Positions 37,879 to 48,574 of a stretch of DNA of 64,000 nt are shown piece by piece. Below the pieces are notes generated by a model, which saw nothing but the letters and a program-made list of their open reading frames with translations, did not search any database and was not told the origin of the DNA. Each line of letters starts with the position of its first letter. Within the stretch, counting starts at the first letter, position 1. The translations under genes and the position numbers were made by a program. Source of the stretch: Adiantum capillus-veneris (lineage: Eukaryota > Streptophyta > Polypodiopsida > Polypodiales > Pteridaceae); contig CM043971.1 in assembly GCA_014529385.2 (NCBI GenBank), positions 87,868,840 through 87,932,839 of the forward strand. The letters are read 5' to 3'.

Positions 37879-37998
37879 AGCTTTAAGTACCTTGGCCTTG
37901 AGGTTCGGGCCAATCACAAGTGGCATGAATGTGCTATACGTCGTTCGGAAGCCGATAAGAGAGCGTACTATGCATTTAAGAACATGTGTAATGCAGGT
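37879..37998 (+). pseudogene. LINE RT C-terminal fragment (probably LINE-D)
   Basis: The plus strand reads SFKYLGLEVRANHKWHECAI then RRSEADKRAYYAFKNMC. 'FkYLG' followed by about 30 residues and an Arg/Ala-rich 'R...A..a...l...c' stretch is the end of LINE RT domains. It follows R1 directly and lies downstream of the LINE-D RT start, so the two may be the ends of one deleted copy. Confidence 0.6.
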
Positions 37999-37999
37999 A

Positions 38000-38840
38000 A
38001 CATGTGTAATGACCGTGTTATAGCCTACTGTAGAATCTCGGTGAAGAAACAAAAGCGCAGAAGGCCAAAAGAAAACCCAAAAAGCAAACAAAAAACATAC
38101 TCCAAAGACAAACTTCGCTCACCCACACTCAAAGCCACACAAACACTCATGCGCGCACACACCCAAAAGTAAGTTTGAAGAGTACTGAGAAACAACACAT
38201 ACAGAACCTTGCTCCACTCAGCACACAACACCCAAAAACTCTAAAGCAAGGAAATACATGCAAAAACCAAAAACACAAACAAAGAAGACAACAAAACAAG
38301 CAAACAAAGATACCCGCACAAAGAAAAGCTAGCCCGCTACAAGACCCTCGGGGCAGCTTCATATCCTTCTTCATCACCATGAGGACAGCCAATGCGTCTC
38401 GATGTAGGGCTTTGATGCTTGCAAAGGTCGTTGCACTCTCGGCCAAGCGGGCCTTCCAAGAGGTGGTAGCTACAATGGAAGAAGCGACCGGAGGCCATTT
38501 GTGGCAAGAACATCGCGGGTTGTAGCGGGAAGACCAGAGCACCAACCGGAGCAAGAGGAGGACCTTATGCTGCTGCCCAGGGTGAGGTGAAACTGAGCAA
38601 GGGTACTGTGCAGGTGAACAAGTGGCAACAGACCAACAAGCCACCAGACAGGCTGCGATAGCTAACTGCCAGGGCGGGGAGAGCACCGCGCAAACAGCAT
38701 GATGAAAGCAGGCTGCAAGTTGGTGCGCGCGAACGAAAACAAGGCAAAGATAGAGGGGCCGGCCAGGACGTGGCAGGCTGCTCCTGTGACCATCGCGAGG
38801 GCAGGTCACGGTAGTGTTGGGGCATCACCTCTCTCTCTCT
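38000..38840. other. Unassigned, no gene recognised
   Basis: An A/C-rich part (38040-38330) is followed by a more balanced part with a plus-strand open segment (FQEVVATMEEATGGHLW) of unknown nature. A long minus-strand frame here (38147-38809) is Cys/Leu/Phe-rich and looks like a complement shadow. LINE-F-type sequence begins at about 38841. Confidence 0.35.
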
Positions 38841-39190
38841 ATCCAGACGCCCACGACTGCGCACAGCATCGACGGAGGCTACATCAGAGGATCCGGATCA
38901 CTTTGGCTCGACATGCACGACGCCCAGTCAGACTGCTGACCATGGAGGAAATTGATGAGATCCGCCAGCAACCAATGCTGGATCTCTTGTGATTTGTGGT
39001 TTATCTATCCCCACTAGCTACTTTGTTCACACCTACCGGCTTAGGATTTCACAGCATTTATATTCCATCATTTTGTCACTCTGACTTTGTATAAGATCCA
39101 CCACATTGTAACGCTCTGGTCTTATAGGTCATTTTGGCCTCTTGAAGACGTTAATATAACATTTCATCTCTCTCTCTCTCTCTCTCTCTG
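38841..39190 (+). mobile_element. LINE-F family 3' end with (TC)n tail
   Basis: The sequence matches the LINE-F 3' terminal region (reverse of 52860-52494): GACGCCCACGACTGC, then GACCATGGAGGAAATTGATG, GATCCACCACATTGTAACG, and the terminus GAAGACGTTAATATAACATT followed by TCATC and (TC)n to 39190. It is 5'-truncated. Confidence 0.85.
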
Positions 39191-40060
39191 CTAGACACCA
39201 AGAGGACATGGATACAGCCAGCACAAGAGCTGGGCACGAAGATGGCTTTCTACAGATAGCATCTTCTCCAGCTTACAGAGGACGGTTTTGTGACCAGGCC
39301 CAGATACATGGACACCCACTTGTCTCATGGGACACGATGTGCTATTGGCCAGATACGCACATCTTCACACCAGCTGCGAATCGAGACTGGGAGATACAGA
39401 GGAGTACCAACAGAGGCCAGGACATGCCCCGTGTGTGACATCGAGCCCGAGACAAAGTTGCACTACACATGCCACTGCCCCGTCTACTACGAGATACGAG
39501 GCCGCTTCCATTGCTTGTTCAGAGAGGGCTTTGGACCACTCTCCAGAGTCACGCAGTACAAGGATCAGAGATGCCTGGGTTTGTTTTTGCTCGAGCTGCG
39601 CAGACACAGAGAGAGCTTGATAAGAGGAGAGGCTAGCCAGTCTCAGAGACAGATCACAGACTTCTTTAGAGCTGCCACTGGACACCCGGAGGAGCTACTA
39701 CCACAACAGAGCTCGTCGCCTCACACCAGAGGCACACTGATCGACTGAGCTGGGGAGATCCAGACGCCCACGACTACGGAGGACTACACAGCATTGACGG
39801 AGGCTGCATCAGAGGATTCGGATCACTTTGGCCCGACATGCACGACACCCGGATAGACTACTGACCATGGAGGAAATTGATGAGATCCCGATGCTGGATC
39901 TCTTGTGATCTAGCTATCCCAGCTAGCTGCTTAGTTCACACCTAGCAATTTAGGATTCCATAGTATTTTATTTTGTCATTTTGTCATCTTGTTACTCTGA
40001 CTTTGTATCAGATCCACCACATTGTAACTTTCAGGTCTCATAGGTCACTTTGGCCTTAGA
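39191..40060 (+). pseudogene. LINE-F family C-terminal region and 3' UTR
   Basis: This second 5'-truncated copy starts right after the (TC)n tract of the previous one. It reads YMDTHLSHGTRCAIGQIRTS, then CPVCDIEPETKLHYTCHCPV (Cys-His cluster C-x2-C-x7-H-x4-C intact), YYEIRGRFHCLFREGFGP and a Gln/Ser-rich end. The frame is open for 152 codons. The 3' UTR ends with CTCATAGGTCACTTTGGCC, after which the usual GTTAATATAACATTTC terminus is replaced. Of all LINE C-termini here it is, with LINE-F, the least damaged. Confidence 0.85.
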
Positions 40061-40216
40061 TGAAACTTTAGTAATAGGCCTAGAAATCTCATTGTAACTG
40101 CTCAGGGGACTCTGTGCCAATGCTTGGCTAGCCTCGTTCTATTAGGTGCAGCCGAAAGGTTTCAGGATTTTAACTCAGATCTAGTACTTCGCACGAACAC
40201 TGAGAGAACTAAACAC

Positions 40217-40218
<2 letters not shown>

Positions 40219-40262
<44 letters not shown>
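40219..40262. repeat. (GA)n microsatellite
   Basis: About 44 bp of GA dinucleotides. Confidence 0.98.
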
Positions 40263-40264
<2 letters not shown>

Positions 40265-40431
40265 GACACCGCATGTCGGGTCCCAACCACCCTCAAGGGC
40301 CCCCTTTGCTCTGTTGCCAAAGCAAGTACTTGCTTTGATTACTTGCACAGATGCTAATACAATGGCTAAATGCTGAATGCTGAATACTTAATGCTCATGC
40401 TCATGCTCTCAAAAACGCTAGGGCTGATGTT

Positions 40432-40680
40432 GATATACCTAGATGAATCCAAGATAAGCCCAGATTCACCTTTGAAGGAAAGTGCAAGGTATAGACCCGT
40501 GGTAGTCACCCACAAGACAATATAACCATCAGCTCCATCATGCATAGTGTTGACTAAATACCACCACTTCCCCACTAACGTCGTCAGTGCCCAATAGTGG
40601 GTGTAGAACTAGGTACTAACATATGCTCCCAAACACACCACACACCACACACTACACGCACACACACATGAGCATAAAAT
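40432..40680. repeat. Repeat R2, copy 1
   Basis: 40432-40580 is repeated directly at 40922-41063 with few differences (ATACCTAGATGAATCCAAGA ... GACTAAATACCACCACTTCC). 40550-40680 is repeated at 43235-43350. It includes the short stem CCCACTA...TAGTGGG. Confidence 0.8.
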
Positions 40681-40921
40681 CAGCACAAAGTTCAACGTAC
40701 TGAGTTTCTATCAAGACTCCGAAGATCAAGGGCAGACTCCACCATAATGAAGCCTAGCACTAAAACAAGCATTAAATCGGAAGAATTAACACAAACAAGA
40801 GGTAGTTGATAGGGCATACGCACCACAAAAGATAGAAAGAATTAGCACAATATCAATTGATTATTGGTCGTAACTCGAACGAAAACTTCACAAAGTCTAC
40901 ATGTCTGCTATACGTCTAAAA

Positions 40922-41063
40922 AATATACCTAGATGAATCCAAGATAAGCCCATATTCACCTTTGAAGGAAAGTGCCAGGTATAGACCCGTGGTAATCACC
41001 CACAAGACAATATAACCATCAGCTCCATCATGCATAGTATTGACTAAATACCACCACTTCCCC
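40922..41063. repeat. Repeat R2, copy 2 (partial)
   Basis: Direct repeat of 40432-40580, about 490 bp away, ending at CCACTTCCCC. The interval between the copies holds no recognised gene. Confidence 0.8.
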
Positions 41064-41118
41064 AAACCACTAGCGCTGAGGATACTGTGGGTGCTGATGC
41101 TGATGGAGATGCTAGAGG

Positions 41119-41672
41119 TGTCACAAAATGGTGACGTGGCATGACCACCCGCGGATAGAGTTGATGACGTGGCAAAAAACGGTACAGACAGGCAACCCGG
41201 ATTCCACACTGACAAATGCCACGTGGCAACAGTACGGATTTCATGGATTTGCGCTAACAGGTGCTGACGTGGCAGCCTATACGGTTTTCCATAAATTGCG
41301 CCGAGTGCTTTTTTTGGAAGACTTTTGACCAGATAATTTTGGGACTTTTTGCTTTTGAGTTTGGAAGCTTTTGGGGCTCTGCTTTTGGGCATCCCTTGTA
41401 AGATAATAAGCCCTAGGGGCCTCACTCTTCAAAGCATCTAGACGGAGAGTCTGAGAGCAGAGGTCCCCTCGGGAGTCGTACTTTGCTCAAGCATTAATAT
41501 AAAAGAAATACCGAAAGGGGCACCAGTCTTTGGGGCCAATCTCTCTGGGCACGGAACTACGTCGAGCCGTGTCGACCAAATTGAACTATGATTTTAAAGT
41601 GGTGAAGTATTCTAAGTGATGCTCTCGTGTGTCGTGCCGGATTTCCGACTTGGGGTGCCCAAGCCTGTGACA
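41119..41672 (+). mobile_element. Solo LTR related to gypsy-2
   Basis: The sequence begins TGTCACAAAATGGTGACGTGG and ends AAGCCTGTGACA. The gypsy-2 LTR, read in its own direction, begins TGTCACAAATGTGATGACGTGG and ends AAGTCTGTTACA. Internal landmarks agree: TTTTGGGGCTCTGCTTTTGG, GAAATACCGAAAGGGGC, CCAGTCTTTGGGGCCAAT and GGCACGGAACT. The flanks are AGAGG and AGGGG, a plausible 5-bp target duplication with one change. No primer site or gag follows, so it is a solo LTR. Confidence 0.85.
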
Positions 41673-41799
41673 AGGGGTAAAATGTGCAAAAAAACGATGG
41701 GTTGAACTGATGTAGAACGTTGATGATATCAGGGTAGGCGATGGAAAAGCTAGGTTCCGAGGTGTTGTGGGCGTTGGATGCCCTCTATGGGTAATTGAA

Positions 41800-42095
41800 G
41801 GCCAAGTGATTCTTTTATAGGTTTTTTTGTCATTTACCCTACCTACTTTTTATAAATGTCATGTCAATTAATAAATGACTTAAGTGATTGTTCATTTGCC
41901 TTTATGCTTAAGTGACTTTATGAATGTACTGTACAAGTGAGGGTATGCAACTATCGACCTGCCTAATCATGCATGTCCTTTTAGAGGCCTACAAAGTGCC
42001 AGGCTAGATCCTAAGCTATACTAGGCTGATGTTGACCTGTAGCAGTAGCTTGCCCACGTGGCTCATGCACATGACACGTTCGATGTCTCAAACTG
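41800..42095 (+). repeat. Diverged LTR-like repeat R1, copy 3
   Basis: The R1 block order is the best preserved here: TACCCTACCTACTTTT, AATTAATAAATGACTTAAGTGA, GAGGGTATGCAACT, ATGCATGTCCTTTTAGAGGCC, ACAAAGTGCCAGGC, TAGATCCTAAGCT, GCCCACGTGG. Confidence 0.55.
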
Positions 42096-42099
42096 AACC

Positions 42100-42844
42100 C
42101 TTTAGCCTCTTCTCCCCAATGGAGAGACCATCACAATCCTAGAAACAGGTGGCATGAGTAAGGCAGCTTTGAGGAAGCCTAGAAGTTGACAGGCTCTCCA
42201 ACCACTGTGCATACCAAATAGCATGCGTCAAGTGCAGCCACCAAACTAGGTGGATCTGCTGAAAGTCTGATCCCGATGGACAATCGCTTTGAATCCATGA
42301 TGAAGAGCAGACTCACCCCTAATGAATAAAACCAAAAGCAATCCAAGGATTGGATCAAGTGACCTAGTGGAGCATTCACCACCACTAAGTATGGCTTACC
42401 AACGTTAGGAACCTTCAGGTTCATCTCCAACACCGGACTACCTCTAATGGAGAGCACCAATGAAACAGGTCTCACCAAAACAGCAACAAATACCCATTAC
42501 CTATTTGATATTGAAAAAGCTTGAAGAGGAGACCAGAGACGAAATATGTCGGTAAACGTCTTTCTTGCCTTCAAAATGCAGCCCCAACCACGTCCAACTC
42601 CTCGTTAAAAAACAACAGAACTCCTCAATCGTCTACCGTCTGAAAAACGCATGTCCTCAAGAGTTTTTCGCAACAAAATGGAAGCAAACAACCATCATTG
42701 CAAAAACGCTAATCCTAAGGTGGTTTCCACAACGAAAACCCAGACACAAGCCCCTCTCTTGCTTGCTGAAAAATGCAGCCCAATCAGCCCCTTACGCGCT
42801 CCCTATCACAAGACTGGCGTCGTCAAGCAAAGGCTTTGATACCA
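42100..42844 (-). pseudogene. Leader and start of an unclassified LTR element
   Basis: GCTTTGATACCA at 42833-42844 is a minus-strand primer site (TGGTATCAAAGC, initiator-Met tRNA type) directly left of a TG. Downstream on the minus strand lies an open frame (42478-42179, SIRGSPVLEMNLKVPNVGKP, then PYLVVVNAPLGHLIQSLDC). That frame is not recognised as any gag, and its start is uncertain. The interior is short and passes into R1 at about 42095, so it is probably deleted. Confidence 0.45.
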
Positions 42845-43231
42845 TGTCAAAGTGCACACGAAGGTGTGATGACGCCAACGGGGGCGGGGGGTTTATATAT
42901 ATATATATATAAGGTACTCTGCACAATCTTGCCTAAATGGAGGTGCCCCCTCTCCGGAGTGAAGCTCAACTCTCCGACTCCCCTCAACTACCCCACGATC
43001 GGTAAAATGTGGGAATATGAAGAGGCACTGAGCACAAAATAGGGCCCAACAAAACGACCCTCAAGTAGGCGAACTAGATAAAACCTAGTAAATCCCCATG
43101 AGACCTAGGGACTAATATCACCTCGCAAGGCCAAACGCAACCACAAAGAAGCCGTCTCTCACACAAAGAAGCCCTCTCTCACTACGTCTAGACAAGGAAA
43201 GCTAGGAGATGACCTCCAAAACTCTTTTAAC
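42845..43231 (-). repeat. Putative 5' LTR of the unclassified element
   Basis: Its primer-site end starts TGTCAAAGTGCACACG at 42845. (TA)n with TATATATAAG at about 42894-42912 could be a TATA box, though it reads in both directions. The outer end at about 43231 (TTTTAACA) is a guess based on where R2 begins. Confidence 0.35.
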
Positions 43232-43234
43232 ATA

Positions 43235-43350
43235 GTATTGACTAAATACCACGACATCCCCACTAACGTCGTCAATGCACAATAGTGGGTGTAGAACTAG
43301 GTACTAATATGCTCCCAAACACAACACACACCACATGCACGCACACATGA
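43235..43350. repeat. Repeat R2, copy 3 (partial)
   Basis: Matches 40550-40680: GACTAAATACCACGACATCC, ACTAACGTCGTCAATGCACA and GGGTGTAGAACTAGGTACTA follow in the same order. Confidence 0.75.
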
Positions 43351-43943
43351 ACCTATAACCCAGTGTGGCCAGGTGGCTAAGCTGTGTAAAACTCCAAGAT
43401 GGCCAAATGTAGCAATCTGCGCCGTAAACGTCCTCCGAATCAAGGAAAGCCAAACTAAACAGTTTGCACTGTAGAAGCTGCTGTAAGCTGCAGCCGTCAC
43501 CCATAGACTGCACGGACCACCACCAGATGGTGTCGTGTCAGTAGGTAGGGTAATCCAAGATGAGGGGAAAGCCAAACTCAACAGTCTGCGCTGTGAAGGG
43601 CCTCTGAGAAGAGGTGTGGTCAGACCAAGCTATCTCCACCGTGATAATCCTGTAGAAGTAAGGAAGCCAAACTGAGAAATTTGCACTGTGAAGATCCTCT
43701 GAGAAGAGGAAAGGCCAAACCAATCTGTCTGCGCCGTCTTGGATCCAATCCTCTGGTGACAACCAAAACAAAATCCGCGCCAACAATGCCACCAAACCGC
43801 AACTCGGTGAGGCTCTTAATGTGAATGAGCTGGAGCGGACTACTGCCCAGGTCGGCGAATAAGTCTGTTGTAAGGTTACCGAGGGTGAGTGTAAGCAACT
43901 CTGAAGGTAGCAATCCAAATGATTAGGAGTGTAGAAGAGCAAC
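43351..43943 (-). repeat. Repeat family Z, copy 2, distal half
   Basis: Homologous to about 995-1395 of copy 1 on the opposite strand: HLDCYLQSCLHSPSVTLQQT and SLAFPSSWITLPTD are shared peptides. It is separated from its other half (51216-51962) by gypsy-2; the GCAAC at 43939-43943 is the left target duplication. Confidence 0.7.
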
Positions 43944-44593
43944 TGTAACAGACTTGGATACTCCAGGTCAAGAATCTACCGCGACAGCACCAAATAACCA
44001 CTTCAAAACAGTTCATACTTCACAATTGATTCACACTAGCCCAGCGGAGTTCCGTGCCTAGAGATATTGGCCCTAAAGACTGGCGCCCCTTTCGGTATTT
44101 CTTTTTGTATTAATCTGAGTTCAAAGTACAAGAGTGCGGGCAGGCACTCACACTCAGACTCTGCGTCCAGATGCTCTGAGTTGTGAGTGGCCTACCCACA
44201 AATTTAAAGATACAAGGGATGCCAAAAGGAGAGCCCCAAAAGCTCAAAAGCTTTGTAAAATAAAGCAGTTCCAATCTCTCTCTCTCAAGCTCTCTCTAGA
44301 GCCTTTTTAATAAAAGCAAAGGAGTTTCTCTCTCTATTGCGTAGAAAAATAAAGCACAAAGCTTTTTCTCCCTTTCAATTGTGTAGAACAAAAAGCATTG
44401 CCCTGGCTGCCATGTTATCGCCCCTGAAAAAGCGCCGCAAAACGCGGGGATTCCGTATAGCAGGCGACGGGTCAGTTTCTGTACGGCCAACCACGTCAGC
44501 ATCTGCTACGTCAGCGTTCTTTCCGCAACAGCCAACCTGAGTGCACCAGGGGTGTGTGTGTGTGCACTGGGCCACGTCATCACATTTGTGACA
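43944..44593 (-). repeat. gypsy-2 3' LTR
   Basis: 650 bp from TGTAACAGACTTGG (plus sense) to ATTTGTGACA. Over the first roughly 245 bases I count about 14 differences from the 5' LTR. It contains TGACGTGGC-type ACGT motifs near its U3 end. Confidence 0.96.
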
Positions 44594-44605
44594 TACCCCC
44601 CTCTT
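44594..44605 (-). other. gypsy-2 polypurine tract
   Basis: On the minus strand AAGAGGGGGGTA directly precedes the LTR start TGTCACAAATG. Confidence 0.9.
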
Positions 44606-45189
44606 GAAAGCATTGTAATCGCCCTCGATTACACCTGCAAAAACGGACACAGGCCATAAACCGTCTTAACAGACACTGACTGTTAGTACCTACGCACTAG
44701 GAACACATCTAGCACATGTACCAATCGACAGTCACATCACCCGACATCACAGGACATCACATGACATTCAACATTCATTCGGATCTTATACCATGATTTA
44801 TCGGCAATGTAGCTGGCAATCGCATCTAGATCGAGTCGGGACCTCATCGATGCCCGATTGACTAACCCCTATTGCAACCATGTCTATTCGAGATCAATTA
44901 GACCAAAATGCTACAACAATCACTTCGTCTATCAATTCCTGCACTTAAAAACAAGTCAAGAACAAATCAGTTTCATATTCAGGAATTCCATTTCATAAAG
45001 TCATACAGCAGAATACTGTCAACTCTCAGTATCCCTGAAGCTCAAAGAGACATCAGTGACTTTAGTATACAAAAATCAAGGCATTTGTTGCCAAAGGAGC
45101 GGAGTAACTCCCCTCTTGTGCATCCCACTGCACCATATCTTCGACCAAGCTGAATTCTTGGTTCCATTTGGAGTAGACTATGCTAAACC
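44606..45189 (-). other. gypsy-2 3' noncoding region
   Basis: About 580 bp between the chromodomain end and the polypurine tract, without a recognisable reading frame. Confidence 0.7.
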
Positions 45190-46640
45190 AAAAGCTTCGA
45201 GGTAAAGTTTCACAATCTGAGGAGTATCTGCTAGGTCTTCCTCCTCCATCCACTTCGCATCCAATGCAAGATAGTTCTTGAACTTAACCAAGAACCACCT
45301 TCAGACTTTACCTTTATTCTTTGTCTCCTTGTGTGCCAAAATCTATTCAGGAACAAGGATCTCCTCGTTTTCTTCCACTTCGGGTTGCTCATCAAGCTCC
45401 CCATCATCAGGCACATCACCTTTAAAAGGTTTCAAGAGACTCACATGGAATGCATTGTGAATCCTCCAAGTGTCAGGCAGTTTCGCGAAGGAGACATCAT
45501 TGATCTTTTCAGAGATCTGGAAAGGTCCGTAGTATCGCATACTAAGATTTGAGAAAAGCCTTTCCTTTCCCTTCTTCTTTCTCATGCGTGCCTTCTCAAA
45601 ACGTAAGAGCACCCAATCATCCTCCTTCAATTTCAAATCGCGACGATGGCGATCCGCTACCTTTTTCTGTCGTTCTTGAGATTTCTGCAAAGCCTCGTGG
45701 ACCTTGGCAAAAGCCATGTCTAAGTCGCGTGTATACTCATCCGCTTCAAAAAATTTATCTTTCTTTCGTGCTTAGGAACGGTGGAACCTTCGCAGTACCT
45801 TCAACAATCTCAAATGGTGCCTTCCCCGTCGAAAAGTGTATCGTGTTATTGTAGGCAAATTCCACCAAAGGTAGATACTTTTCCCATTGAGTCTTCTGAT
45901 CCGAGATATAAGACTTCAATAAATCTAAAACCACTAAATTGGCAATCTTAGATTGCCCGTCAGTCTGCTGGTGGAACGATGACGAGAACTGCAACCGCGT
46001 GCCAATGTTCTCCCAAATTGCCTTCCAAAACAAACTCGTAAATCTGGATCCCTGTCGGAGATGATCGTTCTCAGGCATGCCATCTAATCTGAAGATCTGG
46101 GCCACAAACAGTCTCACTAAGTGATTCGGCTTGATTGTTTTCTTCACTCGAATGAAATGAGCCTGCTTGCTAAATCTGTCAATAACAGTCCAGATACCAT
46201 CGTGACCACTTTGTGTTCTCGGGAGATCAAAAATGAAATCCATTGCAATACTTTCCTAGGGGCGGGTGGGTATGGGCAAAGGCTGTAACAATCCCTGTGC
46301 TTTATGCCTGTCAAACTTGACCTTCTAGCATACCAAGCAACTGCGCACAAACTCTTCCACATCCTTCTTGAGTCTCGGCCAAAAGAAGTATCTCTCTACC
46401 CCTTTCCTGGTGGTAGCAATGCCGCGATGATCCGTAAAAGGTGGACAATGGCATTCGGTCATAACCTTTTCCCTCAACGGTTGTGTAACGCACAACATGG
46501 TTTTTCTCATCAAGTAGCCATCCCGAATGGAATATCCCGCTACTGTCCCGTATCCGTGTGAAAACATCTGCAAAATTGTATCTGTGGCATATTGGTCGAC
46601 CATATCCTCGAAGCTCCTATGATGTATCGCGGAAATAGCC
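45190..46640 (-). pseudogene. gypsy-2 integrase and chromodomain
   Basis: The minus strand shows the H2C2 zinc site (HRGIATT...FVRSCLVC), MDFIFDLPRTQSGHDGIWTV (first catalytic Asp), a damaged second-Asp region (NDHLRQGSRFTS where IVSDRDPRFTS is normal), and QQTDGQSKIAN, with Lys in place of the catalytic Glu (gypsy-3 has TDGQSE). The GPF(Q)I..K box (YYGPFQISEKINDVSFAKLP) is followed by a chromodomain with WFLVKFKNYLALDAKWMEEE. In-frame TAG stops occur after SCLVC, in TRP*ESIAM, in VPE*IL and in GKV*RW; the first three are single C:G-to-T:A changes from Gln or Trp codons. A frameshift lies near 45750. Confidence 0.93.
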
Positions 46641-47520
46641 AGAACCAACGGCTTTCAAGACGAAGCATCTACCACCACATTCTTTTGTCCCTGAACATGG
46701 ACAATCTGAAAGTGAAACTATGACAAGATGTTCGCCCACCGCATCTGCTTTTCCGATGGCTGCTTTTGTGACAAGAAGTAGCGCAAACTCTGATCGTCTG
46801 TAAAGACAGTAAAATCCGCTCCGAGTAGGTAGTGCCCAATGCTCGAAAAAAACCTACGTTTAGTGTAATCCCACCTTCAAATTTTGAAAGTCACCTTAAA
46901 AAATAATTTTTGTAGGTGGAAAAACCTACAAATTTTGGGGGAGTTTAGTGTATTTTTTTCAAAATACCTTCTAAATTAAAGAAAAAACCTCGAAGTTTTT
47001 GCACTTATAGGTTTTCTTAAGTTCTTGGAAATAAGTTTATTTCAAGCACTGGTAATGCCGCCACTGAGTAAGAGCATGGATAACCGCCAAAAGCTCTCTC
47101 TCATAAATCTCTGCTGTCATTTCCGGCCTTGAGAACAATCGGCTCTCGTAAGCAATGACATGGCCTTCTTGCATTAAGACCGCACCCAGACTACGACCAC
47201 AAGCATCACAATATACTTCAAATGACTTCTGCAAGTCCGACAAAGTCAAAACTGGTCCCATAGTCAATTTCTTTTTCAAAGTCTGAAAGGCAGTCACCTC
47301 TGTGGGTCCCCACGAGAAAGGGACTCCTTTCTGTGTCAAGATATGCAAAGGGGAAGCAACCTTTGCAAACTTGCGAATGAACCGCCTGTAGTATGAACAC
47401 AGTCCCAAGAAGCTTCTAACTTCATGGACATTCTTCAAATCGGGCCAATCACGGGTAGTCTCTATCTTGGCCGGATCCATTTGCACTCCCGCTACTGAGA
47501 CAATGTGTCCCAAAAAGTGT
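46641..47520 (-). pseudogene. gypsy-2 RNase H (split by a MITE)
   Basis: VRSFLGLCSYYRRFIRKFAK (RT-RNase H connection), then SFEVYCDACGRSLGAVLMQE (RNase H, catalytic Asp in CDA), YERELLAVIHALTQWRHY, and, across the 215-bp MITE, HYLLGADFTVFTDDQSLRYF in the same order as in gypsy-3. The 'TD.qSL' Asp is kept. The MITE, its 8-bp duplication and stops downstream (after KQMRWANILS) make the domain nonfunctional. Confidence 0.92.
46837..47051. mobile_element. hAT-like MITE inside gypsy-2
   Basis: The ends are CAATGCTCGAAAAAAACCTA (left) and, on the other strand, CAGTGCTTGAAATAAACTTA, an imperfect terminal inverted repeat with CA(A/G)TG termini as in hAT elements. The flanks GTAGTGCC (46829-46836) and GTAATGCC (47052-47059) are an 8-bp target duplication with one change. 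Removing the insert restores the RNase H protein order. It is 215 bp, AT-rich and noncoding. Confidence 0.88.
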
Positions 47521-48574
47521 ATCTATGGTAGGAAAAATTCACTTTTCTTTGCATTAATCACTAACTTGTGATCTCGTAATGCCTGAAAGACGTGAAGCAG
47601 ATGATCTCTATGTTCTACCTCATTCTTGGAGAAAACAATGATATTGTCAAAGAAAGTGCCAACAAATAGGCTCTACTCTCGAAAAAAACTGTCCATCATC
47701 CGGTTAAATGTTGCAGGAGCATTGGTTAAGCCAAAAGGCATAACCAAAAACTCAAATAACCCAAAAGGCATAACCAAAAACTCAAATAACCCAAAAGGCT
47801 GTACTCTCGAAAAATCCTGTCCATCATCCGGTTAAATGTTGCAGGAGCATTGGTTAAGCCAAAAGGCATAACCAAAAACTCAAATAACCCAAAAGTCGTC
47901 CAAAAGACTGTCTTGTAGACATCTCCCGGCGCGATTCTGATCTGATGATATCCACTCTTCAAATCAATCCTACTAAAACACGAGGATCCCTGTAATCTGT
48001 CGAGTATATCATCGATCCTAGGAATCGGAAATCTGTTCTTGATGGTGATTTTGTTGAGAGCTCTATAATCGATGCACATTCTCCAAGATCCGTCTTTCTT
48101 CAAAACCAACAACACTGGAGAGCAATACGGTGAAGTACTAGGCTGGACAAGACCCTTCTCCAAGAGGTCTTTCACTTGGTTCATAATCTCTTCATTCTGT
48201 GCTCGGCTCACACGGTAAGGTGGCCGGTTTGGTGGTGTGCTTCCAGGTATCAGATCAATGGTATGATCTTCAGGACGAGCAGGTGGTAACTCGCCTCATA
48301 GGCCCTCTAAGAAGCAATCGGCATGAGAGTGGAGAAAATCTTGGCGTTCTTTATCAAGTTTAGACATATTTGTCCTATCCTCATCACTCAACTCTTTCAT
48401 AAAGATCGAGTAAACAAACAGACTGGATTTCATTAATTTAGAAATGGCCGAAGCCGATACAATAGGGACAAACTCGCCCTTCAATTTAATGTCAAGTACA
48501 ATGGTTCTACCCTTCTCTGTAGTTAATGTCACTTTCCTCGCCCGATAGTCGACCACAGCGTTGTTCTTGTGGTA
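47521..48574 (-). pseudogene. gypsy-2 reverse transcriptase
   Basis: [35 protein letters not shown] (motif A, Asp present), [20 protein letters not shown] are intact. Then a partial tandem duplication of about 130 bp (47670-47900) repeats the [16 protein letters not shown] region and, as [10 protein letters not shown], shifts frames. The FLDD box does not survive in a readable frame: the minus strand around 47640-47680 reads NIIVF(S)KNE with the Asp pair lost or out of frame. TGA at 48296 lies upstream in GL*GELPP. Confidence 0.88.
47670..47900. repeat. Tandem duplication within gypsy-2 RT
   Basis: CTCTCGAAAAA...TGTCCATCATCCGGTTAAATGT and GTTGCAGGAGCATTGGTTAA occur at about 47675 and 47808, and CCAAAAGGCATAACCAAAAA occurs three times (47731, 47761, 47861). 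Unit length is about 130 bp with an embedded 30-bp triplication. Confidence 0.92.

Noticed and set aside
37262-37879. R1 copy 2 as a clean insertion within LINE-D
   Set aside because: The flanking LINE pieces are not contiguous (the whole RT palm is missing) and no target duplication was found, so a deletion or rearrangement is needed as well.
38147-38809. 220-codon minus-strand frame rich in Cys, Leu and Phe
   Set aside because: It runs across the boundary between unassigned sequence and LINE 3' sequence and lacks any motif; likely a shadow of A/C-rich DNA.
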